From assembly GCF_002591975.1 (NCBI RefSeq), contig NZ_NVQE01000004.1, positions 62,001 through 126,000 of the forward strand: a stretch of DNA of 64,000 nt, given 5' to 3'. Position numbers and translations under genes: made by a program. This DNA comes from Mycobacterium neglectum. GTDB taxonomy: Bacteria; Actinomycetota; Actinomycetes; Mycobacteriales; Mycobacteriaceae. Positions within the stretch are counted from its first letter, which is position 1; each line of letters opens with the position of its first letter. The notes beneath the pieces were generated by a model that saw only the letters and a program-made list of their open reading frames with translations, ran no database searches and was not told the DNA's origin. Below, piece after piece: positions 43,615-54,384 of the stretch.

Positions 43615-46194
43615 CTAGGCAGCCAGCGGCGCGTACGTCGTGGAGCGCTGCCGCGCCGGACGGCCGATGCCCTCGGCGATCGACGTGAGCTCCTCGACGC
43701 TCTTGGCCGAGCCGAACTCCGAACCGGCCATCCGCGAGATGGTCTCCTCCATCAACGTGCCGCCCAGATCGTTGGCGCCGCCGTTGAGCATCACCTGGGT
43801 GCGTTCGGTGCCGAGCTTGACCCAGCTGGTCTGGATGTTGGAGATCCTGCCGTGCAACATGATCCGCGCCAGCGCATGCACAGCGCGGTTGTCGCGATGC
43901 GTGGGCCCGGGCCGTGCCCCGCCTGCCAGGTAGAGCGGCGAACTCTGGTGCACGAACGGCAGCGGCACGAACTCGGTGAAACCGCCGGTGCGGTCCTGGA
44001 TCTCGCGCAGCACGCGGAGGTGGCCGACCCAGTGCCGCGGCGTGTCGACGTGGCCGTACATCATCGTCGAACTGGACCGCAGCCCGACTTCGTGTGCGGT
44101 GGTGACGACCTCGATCCACATCGACGTCGGCAGCTTGCCCTTCGTCAGCACCCAGCGGACCTCGTCATCGAGGATCTCGGCGGCCGTACCGGGGATCGAG
44201 CCGAGGCCGGCCTCACGAAGCTCGGTGAGCCAGTCGCGGATGCTTGAACCGCTCTTGGTCACTCCGTTGGCGATCTCCATCGGCGAGAACGCGTGCACAT
44301 GCATCGATGGCACCCGCGCCTTGACCGCCCGCACCAGATCGGCGTAGCCGGTCACCGGTAGCTCCGGGTCGATACCACCCTGCATGCACACCTCGGTCGC
44401 GCCTGCGACGTGCGCTTGCCACGCCCGTTCGGCAACGTCGTCGACCGAGAGCGAGAACGCGTCTGCGTCGCCCTTGCGCTGCGCGAAGGCGCAGAACCGG
44501 CAGCCGGTGTAGCAGATGTTGGTGAAGTTGATGTTGCGGTTGACGACGAAGGTCACATCGTCGCCAACGACATCGCGCCGCAATGAGTCTGCAAGTGCAG
44601 CAACAGCATCCATCGCAGGACCGTCCGCCATCGCGAGCGCCAGGTATTCGTCGTCGGACAGTCCGGCCGGGTCACGCTCGGCGGAACGCAACGCCGAAAG
44701 CACGTCGGTGTCAATGCGTTCCGGTGCCTGGGCCGCCAGTTCGTGCACCTTCTCGCGGATCGACTCCCAGTCGCCGAACGCGCTACCCAGATCGCTGCGC
44801 GTCTCGGTGAGCCGGCCCGAGTCGTCGATGGCCGAGTGAAGGTCGGTTCGGCCAAGGGATTCGGTCGCCTCATCTGGCTCCTGCCACGGCAGTCCGACGG
44901 GGTTGACGTCGCGTGCCAGACCGCTATCCGGGTCGGCCAGCGCGTCGACGTGCCCACGCACCCGCGGATCGATCCACGCGGCGCCGCCCTGCACATACTG
45001 CGGCTGTGCCGTCAACCGCTGCACCAGGTCGTAGCCGGCCTCGGCCGTGACCGCGGACAACTCATCGAGTGCGGGCCACGGCCGCTCCGGGTTGACGTGA
45101 TCCGGGGTCAGCGGCGACACGCCGCCCCAGTCGTCGACTCCCGCGCCGATCAGCGCGAGGCACTCCTGCCGCGACACCAGGTTCGGCGGTGCCTGGATAC
45201 GCACCTTGGGTCCCATCACCAGGCGCGTGACCGCCACCGTCGCGACGAAGTCATCGAAGCCAGCATCCGGCGTCGCCGCCATCGCGGTGTGGTCCTTGGC
45301 CCGGAAGTTCTGCACGATCACTTCCTGAACGTGTCCGAACTCCTTGTGCGAACGCCGGATCGCATGGATGGTGTCGGCGCGCTCGGCAAGGGTCTCCCCG
45401 ATCCCGACCAGCAGTCCCGTCGTGAACGGGATCGACAGGCGGCCCGCGTCGGCCAACGTGCGCAGCCTGACCTCTGGATCCTTGTCCGGGCTGCCGTAAT
45501 GGGCCAGGCCCTTGGTCTCGAACAACCGCCGCGATGTGGTCTCCAGCATCATGCCCATCGACGGCGCCACCGGCTTGAGCCGAGACAACTCCGACCAGCT
45601 CATGACGCCCGGGTTCAGATGCGGCAGCAGCCCGGTCTCCTCCAGTACCCGGATGGCCATCGCCCGCACGTAGTCCAGTGTCGAATCGTAGCCACGCTCG
45701 TCCAGCCACTGCCGTGCCTCGTCCCACCGCGCCTCAGGGCGGTCGCCGAGCGTGAACAACGCCTCCTTGCAACCCAATTCGGCGCCGCGACGCGCGACTT
45801 CGAGGATCTCGTCGGGCTCCATGTACATGCCGGCGCCCTCTGCCCGCAGTTTGCCGGGGACCGTGACGAACGTGCAGTAGTGGCAGGTGTCACGGCACAG
45901 ATGGGTGACGGGAATGAACACCTTGCGCGAGTAACTCACCGGTAGCCGCCCATCGGGTCCGCGTCGGCCGGCGGCCTCGAGACCGGCATCACGGACCCGG
46001 GCGGCGCTGGCGCACAAGTCCACGAGGTCATCCCCGCGGGCGGTCATCGCGATCGCGGCTTCCTCGACGTTGAGAGCCACACCGTCGCGGGCTCGTCGCA
46101 GCACGCGACGCAGGCCCGCAGGACTGGGCGTGCCGGACTTCGGTGGGACCACCGGGCTGGGGAGATCGGCGCCGTGCTGGGGGTTCAGAGCCAC
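43615..46194 (-). CDS. fbiC: FO synthase, bifunctional CofG-CofH fusion
   Basis: About 859 residues from the GTG at 46194. It makes the deazaflavin FO, the chromophore of coenzyme F420, from tyrosine and a ribityl-diaminouracil. It has two radical-SAM halves. The CofG-like half has its [4Fe-4S] motif CRDTCHYC (about residues 105-112). The CofH-like half has CYTGCRFC (about 560-567), with [17 protein letters not shown] shortly after. The C-terminus carries TSWVKLG and [15 protein letters not shown], as in CofH. Length and order match Rv1173. F420 is needed by many mycobacterial reductases and for nitroimidazole prodrug activation. Confidence 0.97.
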   Translation of the reverse strand: MALNPQHGADLPSPVVPPKSGTPSPAGLRRVLRRARDGVALNVEEAAIAMTARGDDLVDLCASAARVRDAGLEAAGRRGPDGRLPVSYSRKVFIPVTHLCRDTCHYCTFVTVPGKLRAEGAGMYMEPDEILEVARRGAELGCKEALFTLGDRPEARWDEARQWLDERGYDSTLDYVRAMAIRVLEETGLLPHLNPGVMSWSELSRLKPVAPSMGMMLETTSRRLFETKGLAHYGSPDKDPEVRLRTLADAGRLSIPFTTGLLVGIGETLAERADTIHAIRRSHKEFGHVQEVIVQNFRAKDHTAMAATPDAGFDDFVATVAVTRLVMGPKVRIQAPPNLVSRQECLALIGAGVDDWGGVSPLTPDHVNPERPWPALDELSAVTAEAGYDLVQRLTAQPQYVQGGAAWIDPRVRGHVDALADPDSGLARDVNPVGLPWQEPDEATESLGRTDLHSAIDDSGRLTETRSDLGSAFGDWESIREKVHELAAQAPERIDTDVLSALRSAERDPAGLSDDEYLALAMADGPAMDAVAALADSLRRDVVGDDVTFVVNRNINFTNICYTGCRFCAFAQRKGDADAFSLSVDDVAERAWQAHVAGATEVCMQGGIDPELPVTGYADLVRAVKARVPSMHVHAFSPMEIANGVTKSGSSIRDWLTELREAGLGSIPGTAAEILDDEVRWVLTKGKLPTSMWIEVVTTAHEVGLRSSSTMMYGHVDTPRHWVGHLRVLREIQDRTGGFTEFVPLPFVHQSSPLYLAGGARPGPTHRDNRAVHALARIMLHGRISNIQTSWVKLGTERTQVMLNGGANDLGGTLMEETISRMAGSEFGSAKSVEELTSIAEGIGRPARQRSTTYAPLAA

Positions 46195-46409
46195 TCCCGT
46201 GTAACCCCGCGTTCGTTGAGGATCATCCGCACGTCTCACATTCTGAAACACCGGCGCCTGACATACCGGCCACAGTAGTCCGCGCAACGACGACTGCGGC
46301 GCGCCGCTGTCGCATAGACCCTAGTCAGCAAAACTCGTCGAGTAATTATTAACGTGTGGGCAAACATCCTGTAGGTTGGTTTCGGGCCGGGTCGGATGAA
46401 GAGGACAAC

Positions 46410-47540
46410 ATGAACCGCACCGCACGCTCGTTGATGGTGACCGGAGTGACGATGCTGACCGCCGGTGCTGTCGCGCTCGCCCCGGTGCGGCCGATTCCGC
46501 AGCCAGCCCCTGAACCAACGGTCCGATTGACCGCAAGCGTCCAGCCCACGCAGCTATCGCCGCAACCACGCTTGCTGACAGACCAGCACAGCTCGTCGGA
46601 GATGCTGCTCGGCCCCTCAGTCGCATCTGTCGACCTGCCGAATCTGCTCATTGATTGGCTGGGACGAATCATCGTGCCGCCGAGCGCCGGTGCCCCCTTT
46701 CCCGAGCCCGACTTTCCCCCGGTCGTGGGCGGCAATTCGATCGACAGCGCGATCAAAAACGTCTACAACGCCGTCGAACCGTGGGTGGCGTGGGGATTTG
46801 AGGTCGCTGCGTACGCAGTCGGCTGGATTCCCTACGTGGGCTGGCTAGCCCCTCAAATCAACATCGTCTACAACCTCGTCGAACGCATCGTGCGAAGCAT
46901 CACCTTCAACGTCGCCGACTGGCTCGGCGGGAGCATCAGCTTCTGGGACGGGCTGGGCAACGTTGTGGTCGACACCGTCAACTCGTTCATCTACTTCGCG
47001 AACGACGAGCTTGCCTTCTGGTTGCCGCCGCTGCCGCCGATTCCGCCCATCGGCCCCTTCGCCGCGGAAGATGCGGACGCCGGGTTGATGATGACGTCCT
47101 TGTTCGACGAGTCGACTGAGCTGGCCCGAACCGAGGACCTCGGTGAAGCGCCTCCGCAGGAGGAATTCATCGGTGAAGAGGAAGAGCTCAACCAAGGTGA
47201 AGAGCTAACGCAGGACGAATTCATCGGCAAACAGGAAGAGCTCACCAAAGGTGAAGAGCTGACGCAGGACGAATTCATCGGTGAACTCGACGTGAACCTC
47301 AACACCGACGGGGAAGAGCAGATCGAAGAGTTCGTCGTGGTCGAGGAAGACGAGCAGATAGACACCGGACTGACGGTCGAGGGGCGCACAGAGCAGACCG
47401 AAGCCGAGGGCCTCGACAACGCCACGACGTCACCTTTGTCGCAGAACCCGAATGGGGGGCCTACCGGCCCGACGACGACAACGAATGACAACGGCGAGCA
47501 GCAGAAAACGGCCGACCCAGGTGGCGACACCGAGACGTGA
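46410..47540 (+). CDS. Exported protein with acidic tandem repeats, function unknown
   Basis: Protein of 376 residues from the ATG at 46410 (ribosome site GAAGAGGA). The signal peptide is MNRTARSLMVTGVTMLTAGAV and continues to ALAPVRP. Residues about 90-215 form a hydrophobic/aromatic conserved region (WVAWGFEVAAYAVGWIPYVG, then NVADWLGGSISFWDG) seen in several mycobacterial surface proteins. Residues about 250-295 hold an 18-residue acidic repeat, EFIGxxEELxxGEELTQD, two full copies plus a partial. The tail is Thr/Gly/Asn-rich and disordered. It may be a cell-envelope protein. M. tuberculosis has PE12 near this position. The family is not named. Confidence 0.8.
   Translation: MNRTARSLMVTGVTMLTAGAVALAPVRPIPQPAPEPTVRLTASVQPTQLSPQPRLLTDQHSSSEMLLGPSVASVDLPNLLIDWLGRIIVPPSAGAPFPEPDFPPVVGGNSIDSAIKNVYNAVEPWVAWGFEVAAYAVGWIPYVGWLAPQINIVYNLVERIVRSITFNVADWLGGSISFWDGLGNVVVDTVNSFIYFANDELAFWLPPLPPIPPIGPFAAEDADAGLMMTSLFDESTELARTEDLGEAPPQEEFIGEEEELNQGEELTQDEFIGKQEELTKGEELTQDEFIGELDVNLNTDGEEQIEEFVVVEEDEQIDTGLTVEGRTEQTEAEGLDNATTSPLSQNPNGGPTGPTTTTNDNGEQQKTADPGGDTET
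47163..47285 (+). repeat. 54-bp tandem coding repeat
   Basis: Copies start at GAATTC at 47163, 47217 and 47271, a 54-bp period; two are complete and one is partial. The copies share GAAGAGCTC. The period is a multiple of three, so unit gain or loss keeps the frame. Confidence 0.85.
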
Positions 47541-47543
47541 CAC

Positions 47544-47927
47544 TCAGGCGTTCACGTGACGCCACAGGACCACTGCGGGGGGCAGCGTGCCGAGTGCGAT
47601 CAGCAGCAGAGTCCCGTACTGCATGATTCCGGCGCCGCCGTAGACGATGTCGTCGCCCGGCCCGCCTAGCGACAGCACCGCCACGGTCAGCAGCCAGGTG
47701 AGCAGGGGTAGGGCCGCAGTTCTCGGCGACGACGTCCAGTGCAGCGCGGCCCACACCAGTGCGGCGTTGACCACACCGGCGACCAGCGCGCTGATCGGAA
47801 ACGGCCAGGTACCGATGTAGGTCGGGAGAAAGAACGACGCGAGGATCGCGCAAAGAGCGCCGTCGATAGCGAGCAGCGTCAGAACAGTGATCCGCCGATA
47901 GTCGGCGGCGGGTGCAAACGAACTCAG
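47544..47927 (-). CDS. Four-helix membrane protein (Rv1171-like), start uncertain
   Basis: About 127 residues if started at CTG 47927, or 142 from a GTG at 47972. There are four membrane helices (LTLLAIDGALCAILASFF, an ISALVAGVVNAALVWAAL segment, and two C-terminal helices) and no catalytic motif. The function is unknown. No ATG/GTG/TTG lies just before the conserved ADYRRITVLTLLAIDG segment. The CTG at 47927 overlaps the TGA of the microprotein gene (CTGA) and could be a coupled non-canonical start. The GTG choice would overlap the microprotein by 49 bp. The stop is 3 bp from the secreted-protein gene stop. Confidence 0.65.
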   Translation of the reverse strand: MSSFAPAADYRRITVLTLLAIDGALCAILASFFLPTYIGTWPFPISALVAGVVNAALVWAALHWTSSPRTAALPLLTWLLTVAVLSLGGPGDDIVYGGAGIMQYGTLLLIALGTLPPAVVLWRHVNA

Positions 47928-48031
47928 GTCGGAATGCTGTCGAGCACGCCGGCAAGCGAACCGAGGACCCACTGGAAGTTGTCGAGCCGGTCCTGCCAGT
48001 GCTGCAGGTTCGGATCCAGATCCGGGTCCAT
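47924..48031 (-). CDS. 35-residue microprotein between mshB and the Rv1171-like gene
   Basis: The small frame starts at ATG 48031 with GGAAGG 6 bp upstream; a second ATG at 48037 is too close to that site. The peptide begins MDPDLDPNLQHWQDRLDNFQ and ends GVLDSIPT; it is amphipathic and acidic. About 30 of 35 codons end in G or C, which matches real genes here and supports coding. It lies 56 bp after mshB on the same strand and its stop touches the next gene. I do not recognise a family; it could be a regulator or partner of the membrane protein. Confidence 0.5.
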   Translation of the reverse strand: MDPDLDPNLQHWQDRLDNFQWVLGSLAGVLDSIPT

Positions 48032-48087
48032 TGTCATCCCTTCCACGGGCCACGAGTTGTCCGGGAGCTTACCCCGTTGCGGCCCCG

Positions 48088-48963
48088 CTATTCGAGGTTC
48101 AGGCCCGCAAGCAGATCGGTTTCCCACCCGCGGTGGTCGAGGGCGCCCGCGACGCCCGCCACCAGGATGTAATGCTCGACGGCGCCGAGTGGGAGCGCGA
48201 TGTTGTTCGACAAAGCCAACGACCGGCCGTCGGGCGCGACGGTGACCTGCGTGGCGTGTGCCCGCAGGGCCGCCTCCTTGACCGGCAGCTGGTCGGGGAC
48301 GTCGATGATCGCGTCGATCGCATCGTCGGGGTGGCCGAACGGCACGTCGTCGATGGACACCCGAATCCAGTCATCGGGTACGTCGTCCAGCGCGTCAAGG
48401 GCGGCGCCCATCGCGGTTCTCGAAATCACCGTCCAGTACACCTTCGGCACGGTCCAGGGCTCGCCGGGATACTCGGTGTCCGCCGATGCCGCGACCGCCG
48501 CCATCGTCACCTCATGGGCGTGGATGTGGTCGGGGTGCCCGTACCCGCCGTGCGGGTCATAGGTGATGACGACATGTGGGCGCAACTCGCGGATGATCGA
48601 GACCAGAGCGCCCACCGCTTCCGTCGGATCGGCGTCGACGAACCTCTGATGATGTCGCGGCGGGGTACCTTCCATCCCCGAGTCTCGCCAGCGGCCCGCA
48701 CCGCCGAGGAAGACCGGCTCGTCGATACCGAGAGCGCGCAGCGCCGCGGTCAGCTCGCCGACGCGGAACCCACCGAGCTGGTCGGCCTTGTCGACGGCCA
48801 AGTGTGCCCACCGGTCGCCGATCACCTCGCCCTCCTCACCCAACGTGCATGTGACGACCTGTACCCGCGCGCCGAGCGCAACGTAGTGCGCGATGGTGGC
48901 ACCCGTTGTCAGCGTCTCGTCGTCTGGATGCGCATGTACAAACAACAGCCGCGGACTCTCCAT
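48088..48963 (-). CDS. mshB: Mycothiol biosynthesis deacetylase MshB
   Basis: Protein of 291 residues. It removes the acetyl group from GlcNAc-inositol to give GlcN-inositol, an intermediate of mycothiol, the main actinobacterial thiol. The zinc site is FVHAHPDDE with His12, Asp15 (metal) and Asp14 (general base), and the distal His in [10 protein letters not shown] (about residues 140-150). The LmbE-like fold and length agree with M. tuberculosis MshB (Rv1170). The ATG at 48963 was chosen, as the five extra residues upstream are not conserved in the family. It is divergent from the chloride-channel gene by 40 bp. Confidence 0.96.
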   Translation of the reverse strand: MESPRLLFVHAHPDDETLTTGATIAHYVALGARVQVVTCTLGEEGEVIGDRWAHLAVDKADQLGGFRVGELTAALRALGIDEPVFLGGAGRWRDSGMEGTPPRHHQRFVDADPTEAVGALVSIIRELRPHVVITYDPHGGYGHPDHIHAHEVTMAAVAASADTEYPGEPWTVPKVYWTVISRTAMGAALDALDDVPDDWIRVSIDDVPFGHPDDAIDAIIDVPDQLPVKEAALRAHATQVTVAPDGRSLALSNNIALPLGAVEHYILVAGVAGALDHRGWETDLLAGLNLE

Positions 48964-49003
48964 TGCCACAGCTTGCACGACGACGGAGCGCTAGATTCGC
49001 CTG

Positions 49004-50251
49004 GTGTCGCGCCGCACAGTCGAGTTCGCATGCGCGATCATCATCGTCGGCCTGCTCGCCGGAGCCGCAGGTGCGGCCACCACGCTGCTGCTGCACGCGA
49101 TCGAACACCTGACGTACCACTATTCATTCGGCACGCTGCTGTCCGGCGTCGGTGACAGCAGTCCGGTGCGGCGGGCGCTCGGTCCGATGATCGGCGGTGC
49201 GCTCGCCGGCTTCGGGTGGTGGATGTTGCGGCGGCGGACGACCGTTCCGCCGTTGGCGGAGACCATCACGGCGCATCGCCCGATCCCCCGCCTGTCGATG
49301 TCCATCGACGCACTCCTTCAAGTCCTGCTCGTCGGTGCGGGCGCGTCGTTGGGCCGCGAAGGCGCGCCTCGCCAACTCTCTGCTGCGTTCGGCGATTTCG
49401 GCACCTCACGGCTGGCCCTCACGGCGCGCGACCGTGAGATTCTGCTCGGTTGTGCCGCCGGTGCGGGGTTGGGAGCGGTCTACAGCGTGCCGCTGGGCGG
49501 GGCATTGTTCGCCGCGCAGATTCTGCTCGGCAGCTGGCATCCGCGGGTGCTGGGCACCGCCTTGATCACGTCGAGTCTGGCGGTCGCGGTCGCCGCGCCC
49601 GTCACCCACCTCGAGCACCCATTGGATTGGCCGGAGGCGCAGACGTCCTATTTGTTCGCGTTCTTGGCATTGGCCATCGCACCGCTGGCCGGCGCCATCG
49701 GCCTGGCGTTCAACCGGGTGATGAACGTCGCCCGCCCGAAAGTGCAGTATCACTCCTGGATTCTGATTCCGGCGATCGCGGCGGCCGGTCTGCTGATCGG
49801 CATCTGCTCGATCTGGTATCCGGAACTGCCGGGCAACGGGCGAAGCATTCTGACGGTCGCGGTGGACAGCGGGATGACGCTCGGCGCAGCATGCATGCTG
49901 CTCTTGTTGAAACCGCTTCTGACAGCGGTGTTCCTGCGCGCAGGGGCCGTCGGCGGCCTGCTCACCCCCGCCTTGGCCACCGGTGCGGCGGCCGGATCGG
50001 TTGTCGCACTCACGCTGAATCAGTTGGCAGGCACGCACATCCACGTATCAGCGCTGGCGCTCACGTGTGCGGCCGGGGTCTTGGCGATCACTCAGCGATC
50101 ACCGCTTTTTGCGGCCCTGTTCGTGTGGGAACTGGCGCACCCGCCGTTTTGGTTCCTGATCGTGTTCGCGATAGCCGCGTTCGCCGCACACGGCCTACGG
50201 GTGATGCGCGAACGACGCCAAGCGGCTGAGGCTTCTCCGCCGTCTCACTGA
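49004..50251 (+). CDS. CLC-family chloride channel/antiporter
   Basis: Protein of 415 residues with ten or more membrane helices. The CLC selectivity motif GREGAP (GK/REGP type, about residues 119-124) contains the gating glutamate. GSGxxP is not intact at the N-terminal site, and the third motif region is [18 protein letters not shown] (about 308-325). It probably moves Cl- or another anion, possibly in exchange for protons. There is no C-terminal CBS domain. It starts with GTG at 49004. The stop overlaps the convergent lpqW end by 7 bp. Confidence 0.9.
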   Translation: MSRRTVEFACAIIIVGLLAGAAGAATTLLLHAIEHLTYHYSFGTLLSGVGDSSPVRRALGPMIGGALAGFGWWMLRRRTTVPPLAETITAHRPIPRLSMSIDALLQVLLVGAGASLGREGAPRQLSAAFGDFGTSRLALTARDREILLGCAAGAGLGAVYSVPLGGALFAAQILLGSWHPRVLGTALITSSLAVAVAAPVTHLEHPLDWPEAQTSYLFAFLALAIAPLAGAIGLAFNRVMNVARPKVQYHSWILIPAIAAAGLLIGICSIWYPELPGNGRSILTVAVDSGMTLGAACMLLLLKPLLTAVFLRAGAVGGLLTPALATGAAAGSVVALTLNQLAGTHIHVSALALTCAAGVLAITQRSPLFAALFVWELAHPPFWFLIVFAIAAFAAHGLRVMRERRQAAEASPPSH

Positions 50252-52119
50252 CGGGTTTTCACCCACGTGCCGGCATCGCCGACGATTCCGATCGGCACCG
50301 CACCGGAGAGCTTGACGTTCTGCACGCTGGGCCCCGCGGCGACGATCGTGGTGTCCTGCAGGATCGGCAGCACCGTCGAGAGGTTCCACAGTCGCGGTTC
50401 CACCGCGGTGATCACCGAGTCGATAGGCTCGCTGCCGTCGAGTGCGGCGTCGATCTTCGGCTGAATGCTGCGGTCACAGATCCCGGTGATATTGCTTGGC
50501 GCCTGGACCAACTCGTCGGTTTCCGGCTCGGGGCTCGCATCGGTGGTCGAAGTGGCGGTCGTCGTCGGGGCCGGCGGCGAGGGTGTCGGGCCCGTCGCCG
50601 TAGCGGTCGGTGTCTGCGGCGCGGACGTCTCGGTCTCAGCCGTCGCTATCGGGGTGGCCTCCAGCGCACGGCAGCCGTACCGGGATGCGAGCGCGGTGGC
50701 CAGGTCACCCCCGGCCTGGTGCCAGCCCACCACGGCATCGACGCGGTTGTTCGTCAAGGCGTCGCCGTAGAGGGCCACCGGGTCGAGCGCCGAAACCGAT
50801 GCGGTGATGCCGACATTGCGCAGTTGATCGGCAGCCGTGTTGGCGACCGCCACCGACGTCGGATCATTGGCGGCGACACCGAGCACCAGCGACAGCGGCA
50901 CCCCGTCCTTCTGGATGCGGCCGCGATCGTTGTCCGGAGCCGGCGTACCGGGTGTCGGCGGTGTCGGCGTCGCGACGGGCTCCACCTCATAGCCCGCGTC
51001 GATCAGCAGCCCGAGCGCGGCCTCTCGCGAGATCGCCGGCGGCGCAGTCGGCACGTAGCCCGGATCGGACGGCGATCGCACCTGCGCCTGCGCCAGCGTC
51101 ACGGTGTTGTCGTCGCCCGCCCCCACCGCGGCGAGCAGGTCGACATCCAGCAAGCCGAAAATCGCTTTGCGCACTTGGGAATCGGCCAGTGCAGGCTGTT
51201 GTGCTCGCAGTGACAGCTGCATGACGCGGGGGGTGACGATTCGCGCAGTCCGCACATCGGGAATCGCCGACAGTTGCGCGAAGGTGGCCGCTCCGCCGTG
51301 GACCTGGGCCACCTGGGTGTCGCCGTTGCGGATCGAGTCGGCCAGCGCGGCCGCATCACCGCCGCGACGCAACAAGATCAGGTCGGGTTTGGCAGGTTCG
51401 CTCCAGAAGCGGTCATTGCGGGCCAGCAGAATCTCGTCGCGCTGGGGATCGATGTTCTCGACCCGGAACTGACCGCCGGTGACGGGCAGCGCACGAGCCA
51501 GGCCTGCCGAGAAGCCGCCTGGGACGTCCTTGACGATATGAGCGGGCAGGATGTTGTTGAACAGCTCGCGCCACGCCGGATACGGCTGCGAGAACGTCAC
51601 CACCGCGACCTTGCCGCCCTCCACTGACTGCACGCCGGTGATGAGGTCGTACCCGGCGGGATCGACCACACCGGGCTGGCTCACCATCTGCTGCCAGAGA
51701 TACCAGAAGTCGTCGGCGCCGATCGGGGCGTTATCCGTCCACGACGCCTCGGGCCGGATCTTGTAGGTGACGGTGAACGGATCCTCACTGGTCACTTCGG
51801 CCGACTCCAGCAGCGTGGTGTCGAGCTCCCACCGCGATCCGGTCGGGGTCTTCGGATCGGGCACCGGTCGGAAAGAGCTGGGCAGCACCAGAGAACTGAT
51901 GGCTGCGTTGACCGGCGACTGATCTGCCAGCAGGTGCGGATTGAACCCCGGGCCGATCCAGTCGATGGCCATGATGATCTGCGTTGCCTTCGCCGGCGGT
52001 GGGGCTGTCGTCTCGGTGGTGTCGGTGCTCTGCGGCGCCGGCGGGGGGCTGACGGTGCAGCCCGATATGAGCGTCATCAGCGCGGATATCGCGGCAATGA
52101 CGCGTACGGGCCTCGGCAC
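50245..52119 (-). CDS. lpqW: Lipoprotein LpqW, regulator of PIM/lipomannan synthesis
   Basis: Protein of 624 residues. The signal peptide ends in the lipobox LISGC (Cys21). The body is a family-5 solute-binding-protein fold ([55 protein letters not shown]). In mycobacteria LpqW channels intermediates at the branch between polar PIMs and LM/LAM, and lpqW mutants are suppressed by changes in pimE; pimE lies about 5.6 kb away here. Residues 488-537 are an unusual Thr/Pro/Ala-rich insertion in the last lobe. It starts with GTG at 52119. Confidence 0.94.
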   Translation of the reverse strand: MPRPVRVIAAISALMTLISGCTVSPPPAPQSTDTTETTAPPPAKATQIIMAIDWIGPGFNPHLLADQSPVNAAISSLVLPSSFRPVPDPKTPTGSRWELDTTLLESAEVTSEDPFTVTYKIRPEASWTDNAPIGADDFWYLWQQMVSQPGVVDPAGYDLITGVQSVEGGKVAVVTFSQPYPAWRELFNNILPAHIVKDVPGGFSAGLARALPVTGGQFRVENIDPQRDEILLARNDRFWSEPAKPDLILLRRGGDAAALADSIRNGDTQVAQVHGGAATFAQLSAIPDVRTARIVTPRVMQLSLRAQQPALADSQVRKAIFGLLDVDLLAAVGAGDDNTVTLAQAQVRSPSDPGYVPTAPPAISREAALGLLIDAGYEVEPVATPTPPTPGTPAPDNDRGRIQKDGVPLSLVLGVAANDPTSVAVANTAADQLRNVGITASVSALDPVALYGDALTNNRVDAVVGWHQAGGDLATALASRYGCRALEATPIATAETETSAPQTPTATATGPTPSPPAPTTTATSTTDASPEPETDELVQAPSNITGICDRSIQPKIDAALDGSEPIDSVITAVEPRLWNLSTVLPILQDTTIVAAGPSVQNVKLSGAVPIGIVGDAGTWVKTRQ

Positions 52120-52191
52120 GCTGTTCAGGGTATCGGCAGCCGCGCAGCGGACTCTGAGTGCCGGTTGAGCCCCGCGCTGACCGAAGACGGC

Positions 52192-54087
52192 CTAACCGCT
52201 GTCGCGTGACTTGGCGCGGGCCTTCGCACGACCTCGCATGGTGGCGTTCAACTCGACCTTGCGCACCCGCACGATCTCCGGCGTGACCTCAACGCACTCG
52301 TCCTCGGCGCAGAACTCCATGGCCAGCTCGAGCCCCAGTTCGAGCGGGCGGGCCAGTGTCTCGAAAACATCGGCCGTCGAAGAGCGCATATTGGTGAGCT
52401 TCTTCTCGCGAGTCGCATTGATGTCGAGATCCTCGGCGCGGGGGTTGATGCCGACGACCTGGCCCTCGTAGGTGTCCTGCCCCGGCTCGACGAAGAACTG
52501 GCCGCGGTCGGCGAGCTGGGTCAGGGCGAACGGCGTGATCTTGCCGGTTCGGTCCGAGACCAGCGATCCGGTGTGGCGGGCACGGATCTCCCCCGCCCAC
52601 GGCCGGTAACCGTCGAACACCGCGTTCGCGATGCCGGTGCCGCGGGTCAGCGTCAGGAAGTCGGTGCGGAAGCCGATCAGCCCGCGGCTGGGCACGATGA
52701 AGTCCATCCGGACCCAGCCCGCGGCGTGGTTGGTCATCTCCTCCATGCGGCCCTTACGGGCGGCCATCAGCTGGGTGATGGCGCCGACGAATTCGTCGGG
52801 GCAGTCGATGGTCATGGCTTCGAACGGCTCGTGCAGTTTGCCGTCGATGGTGCGCGTGACGACCTGCGGTTTGCCAACGGTCAGCTCAAAGCCTTCGCGA
52901 CGCATCTGCTCGACGAGAATCGCCAGCGCGAGCTCGCCTCGGCCCTGCACCTCCCACGCGTCGGGCCGGTCGATGTCGACCACCTTGATCGAGACGTTGC
53001 CGACGAGTTCGGCGTCCAGCCGTGACTTGACCATGCGGGCGGTGAGTTTGTGGCCGGACACCTTGCCCGCCAGCGGCGAGGTGTTGGTGCCGATGGTGAC
53101 CGAGATGGCGGGTTCGTCGACGGTGATCCGAGGCAGCGCGTGGGCGTGCTCAGTATCGGCCAGAGTGTCGCCGATCATGATCTCGGGCAGCCCCGCGACG
53201 GCAACGATGTCGCCGGCGATGGCCTCGTCGGTGGATGTTCGATCCACCCCCTCCGTCGCCAGTAGCTCAGTGATCTTGGCGTTGGTGATGACCGGATGCC
53301 CGTCGACCTCGCGCATCCACGCGACCTGCTGACCCTTGCGGATCCGGCCCTTGTAGATCCGGATGAGCGCGAGTCGGCCGAGGAACGCCGAGGCGTCGAG
53401 GTTGGTCACCAGGGCCTGCAGCGGGGCCTCGGGGTCGCCCTTGGGCGGCGGGATGTGCTCGAGAAGCACATCGAAGAGCGGGTCGAGGTTCTCGCCCTCG
53501 GGGTTCTCGCCGTTGGCGGGTTCGATGGTGCTCGCAATCCCGGCACGGCCCGACGCATAGAGCGTGGGCAGTCCGAGGGCGTCCTCGGCGGCCTTCTGGG
53601 CCTCCTCGTCGAGATCCGAGGCAACGTCGAGCAACAGATCATGGCTGTCGGAGACGACTTCGGCGATGCGGGCGTCGGGGCGGTCGGTCTTGTTGACCAC
53701 GAGGATCACCGGCAGATGCGCGGCGAGCGCCTTGCGCAGCACGAAGCGGGTCTGCGGCAGGGGGCCTTCGGAGGCGTCGACCAGCAGCAATACCCCGTCG
53801 ACCATGGACAGCCCACGTTCCACCTCACCGCCGAAGTCGGCGTGGCCCGGGGTGTCGATCACGTTGATCACCGTCATGCTGCCGTCGGGGTGGCGGCGGT
53901 GCACGGCGGTGTTCTTCGCCAGGATGGTGATGCCCTTTTCCTTCTCCAGGTCACCGGAGTCCATCAATCGCTCGATGGCATCATCACCGCGGTGGGTCAG
54001 GGCGCCGGACTGCCGCAGCATCGCATCGACCAGGGTCGTCTTCCCGTGATCGACGTGCGCAACAATGGCGACATTCCTAAAATCCAC
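52192..54087 (-). CDS. typA: Ribosome-associated translational GTPase TypA/BipA
   Basis: Protein of 631 residues from the GTG at 54087 ([15 protein letters not shown]), the usual family start; the longer frame would run into the divergent gene. GTPase motifs are [10 protein letters not shown] (G1), GITILAKN (G2), [11 protein letters not shown] (G3), NKTDRPD (G4). Domains II, III, V and the C-terminal BipA-specific domain follow ([44 protein letters not shown]). It assists 50S assembly and translation under stress. M. tuberculosis Rv1165 is the syntenic match. Confidence 0.96.
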   Translation of the reverse strand: MDFRNVAIVAHVDHGKTTLVDAMLRQSGALTHRGDDAIERLMDSGDLEKEKGITILAKNTAVHRRHPDGSMTVINVIDTPGHADFGGEVERGLSMVDGVLLLVDASEGPLPQTRFVLRKALAAHLPVILVVNKTDRPDARIAEVVSDSHDLLLDVASDLDEEAQKAAEDALGLPTLYASGRAGIASTIEPANGENPEGENLDPLFDVLLEHIPPPKGDPEAPLQALVTNLDASAFLGRLALIRIYKGRIRKGQQVAWMREVDGHPVITNAKITELLATEGVDRTSTDEAIAGDIVAVAGLPEIMIGDTLADTEHAHALPRITVDEPAISVTIGTNTSPLAGKVSGHKLTARMVKSRLDAELVGNVSIKVVDIDRPDAWEVQGRGELALAILVEQMRREGFELTVGKPQVVTRTIDGKLHEPFEAMTIDCPDEFVGAITQLMAARKGRMEEMTNHAAGWVRMDFIVPSRGLIGFRTDFLTLTRGTGIANAVFDGYRPWAGEIRARHTGSLVSDRTGKITPFALTQLADRGQFFVEPGQDTYEGQVVGINPRAEDLDINATREKKLTNMRSSTADVFETLARPLELGLELAMEFCAEDECVEVTPEIVRVRKVELNATMRGRAKARAKSRDSG

Positions 54088-54154
54088 GCCGATAAGTGTC
54101 GCAGTGCGGGTACTCAATCGCGAAAACGAGAGAGATGCGAGAGAGATAGCTCAC

Positions 54155-54322
54155 TTGAAGGCCAGCAAGCTACTCGACATAAAACCGAAGAAGAAGTGCT
54201 GCCGAAGCAAACCCAGGTGCAAGAAATGTCCGCTCGTGCTGCACAAAGTGCGTAAGGCCGAACTCATGGGCATCCGCGGCAAGGAGCTCGAAAAGATATA
54301 CAAGCGCGCCCGCAAGAACTGA
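54155..54322 (+). CDS. Small basic Cys-containing protein
   Basis: About 55 residues from a TTG at 54155 (GAGAGAG 10 bp upstream). A GTG at 54104 would give 72. The peptide has 16 lysines/arginines, a cluster CCRSKPRCKKCP (four cysteines within 11 residues, near residues 15-25) and a helical tail GIRGKELEKIYKRARKN. The cluster could bind zinc or an Fe-S centre, and the charge suggests RNA, DNA or ribosome contact. It is divergent from typA, a translation factor. The family is not recognised, but the basic composition and codon use look genuine. Confidence 0.65.
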   Translation: MKASKLLDIKPKKKCCRSKPRCKKCPLVLHKVRKAELMGIRGKELEKIYKRARKN

Positions 54323-54384
54323 CCCCGCGGCGTACCGTTAAAGCGTCTCCCAGGTGTTCTCACTTGCCGTTGGAGGTGCCGAAT

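Noticed and set aside
54065-54154. Longer N-terminus of the small Cys protein, starting inside typA
   Set aside because: It would overlap the typA start codon and adds residues without conservation-like character. TTG 54155 or GTG 54104 fit better.
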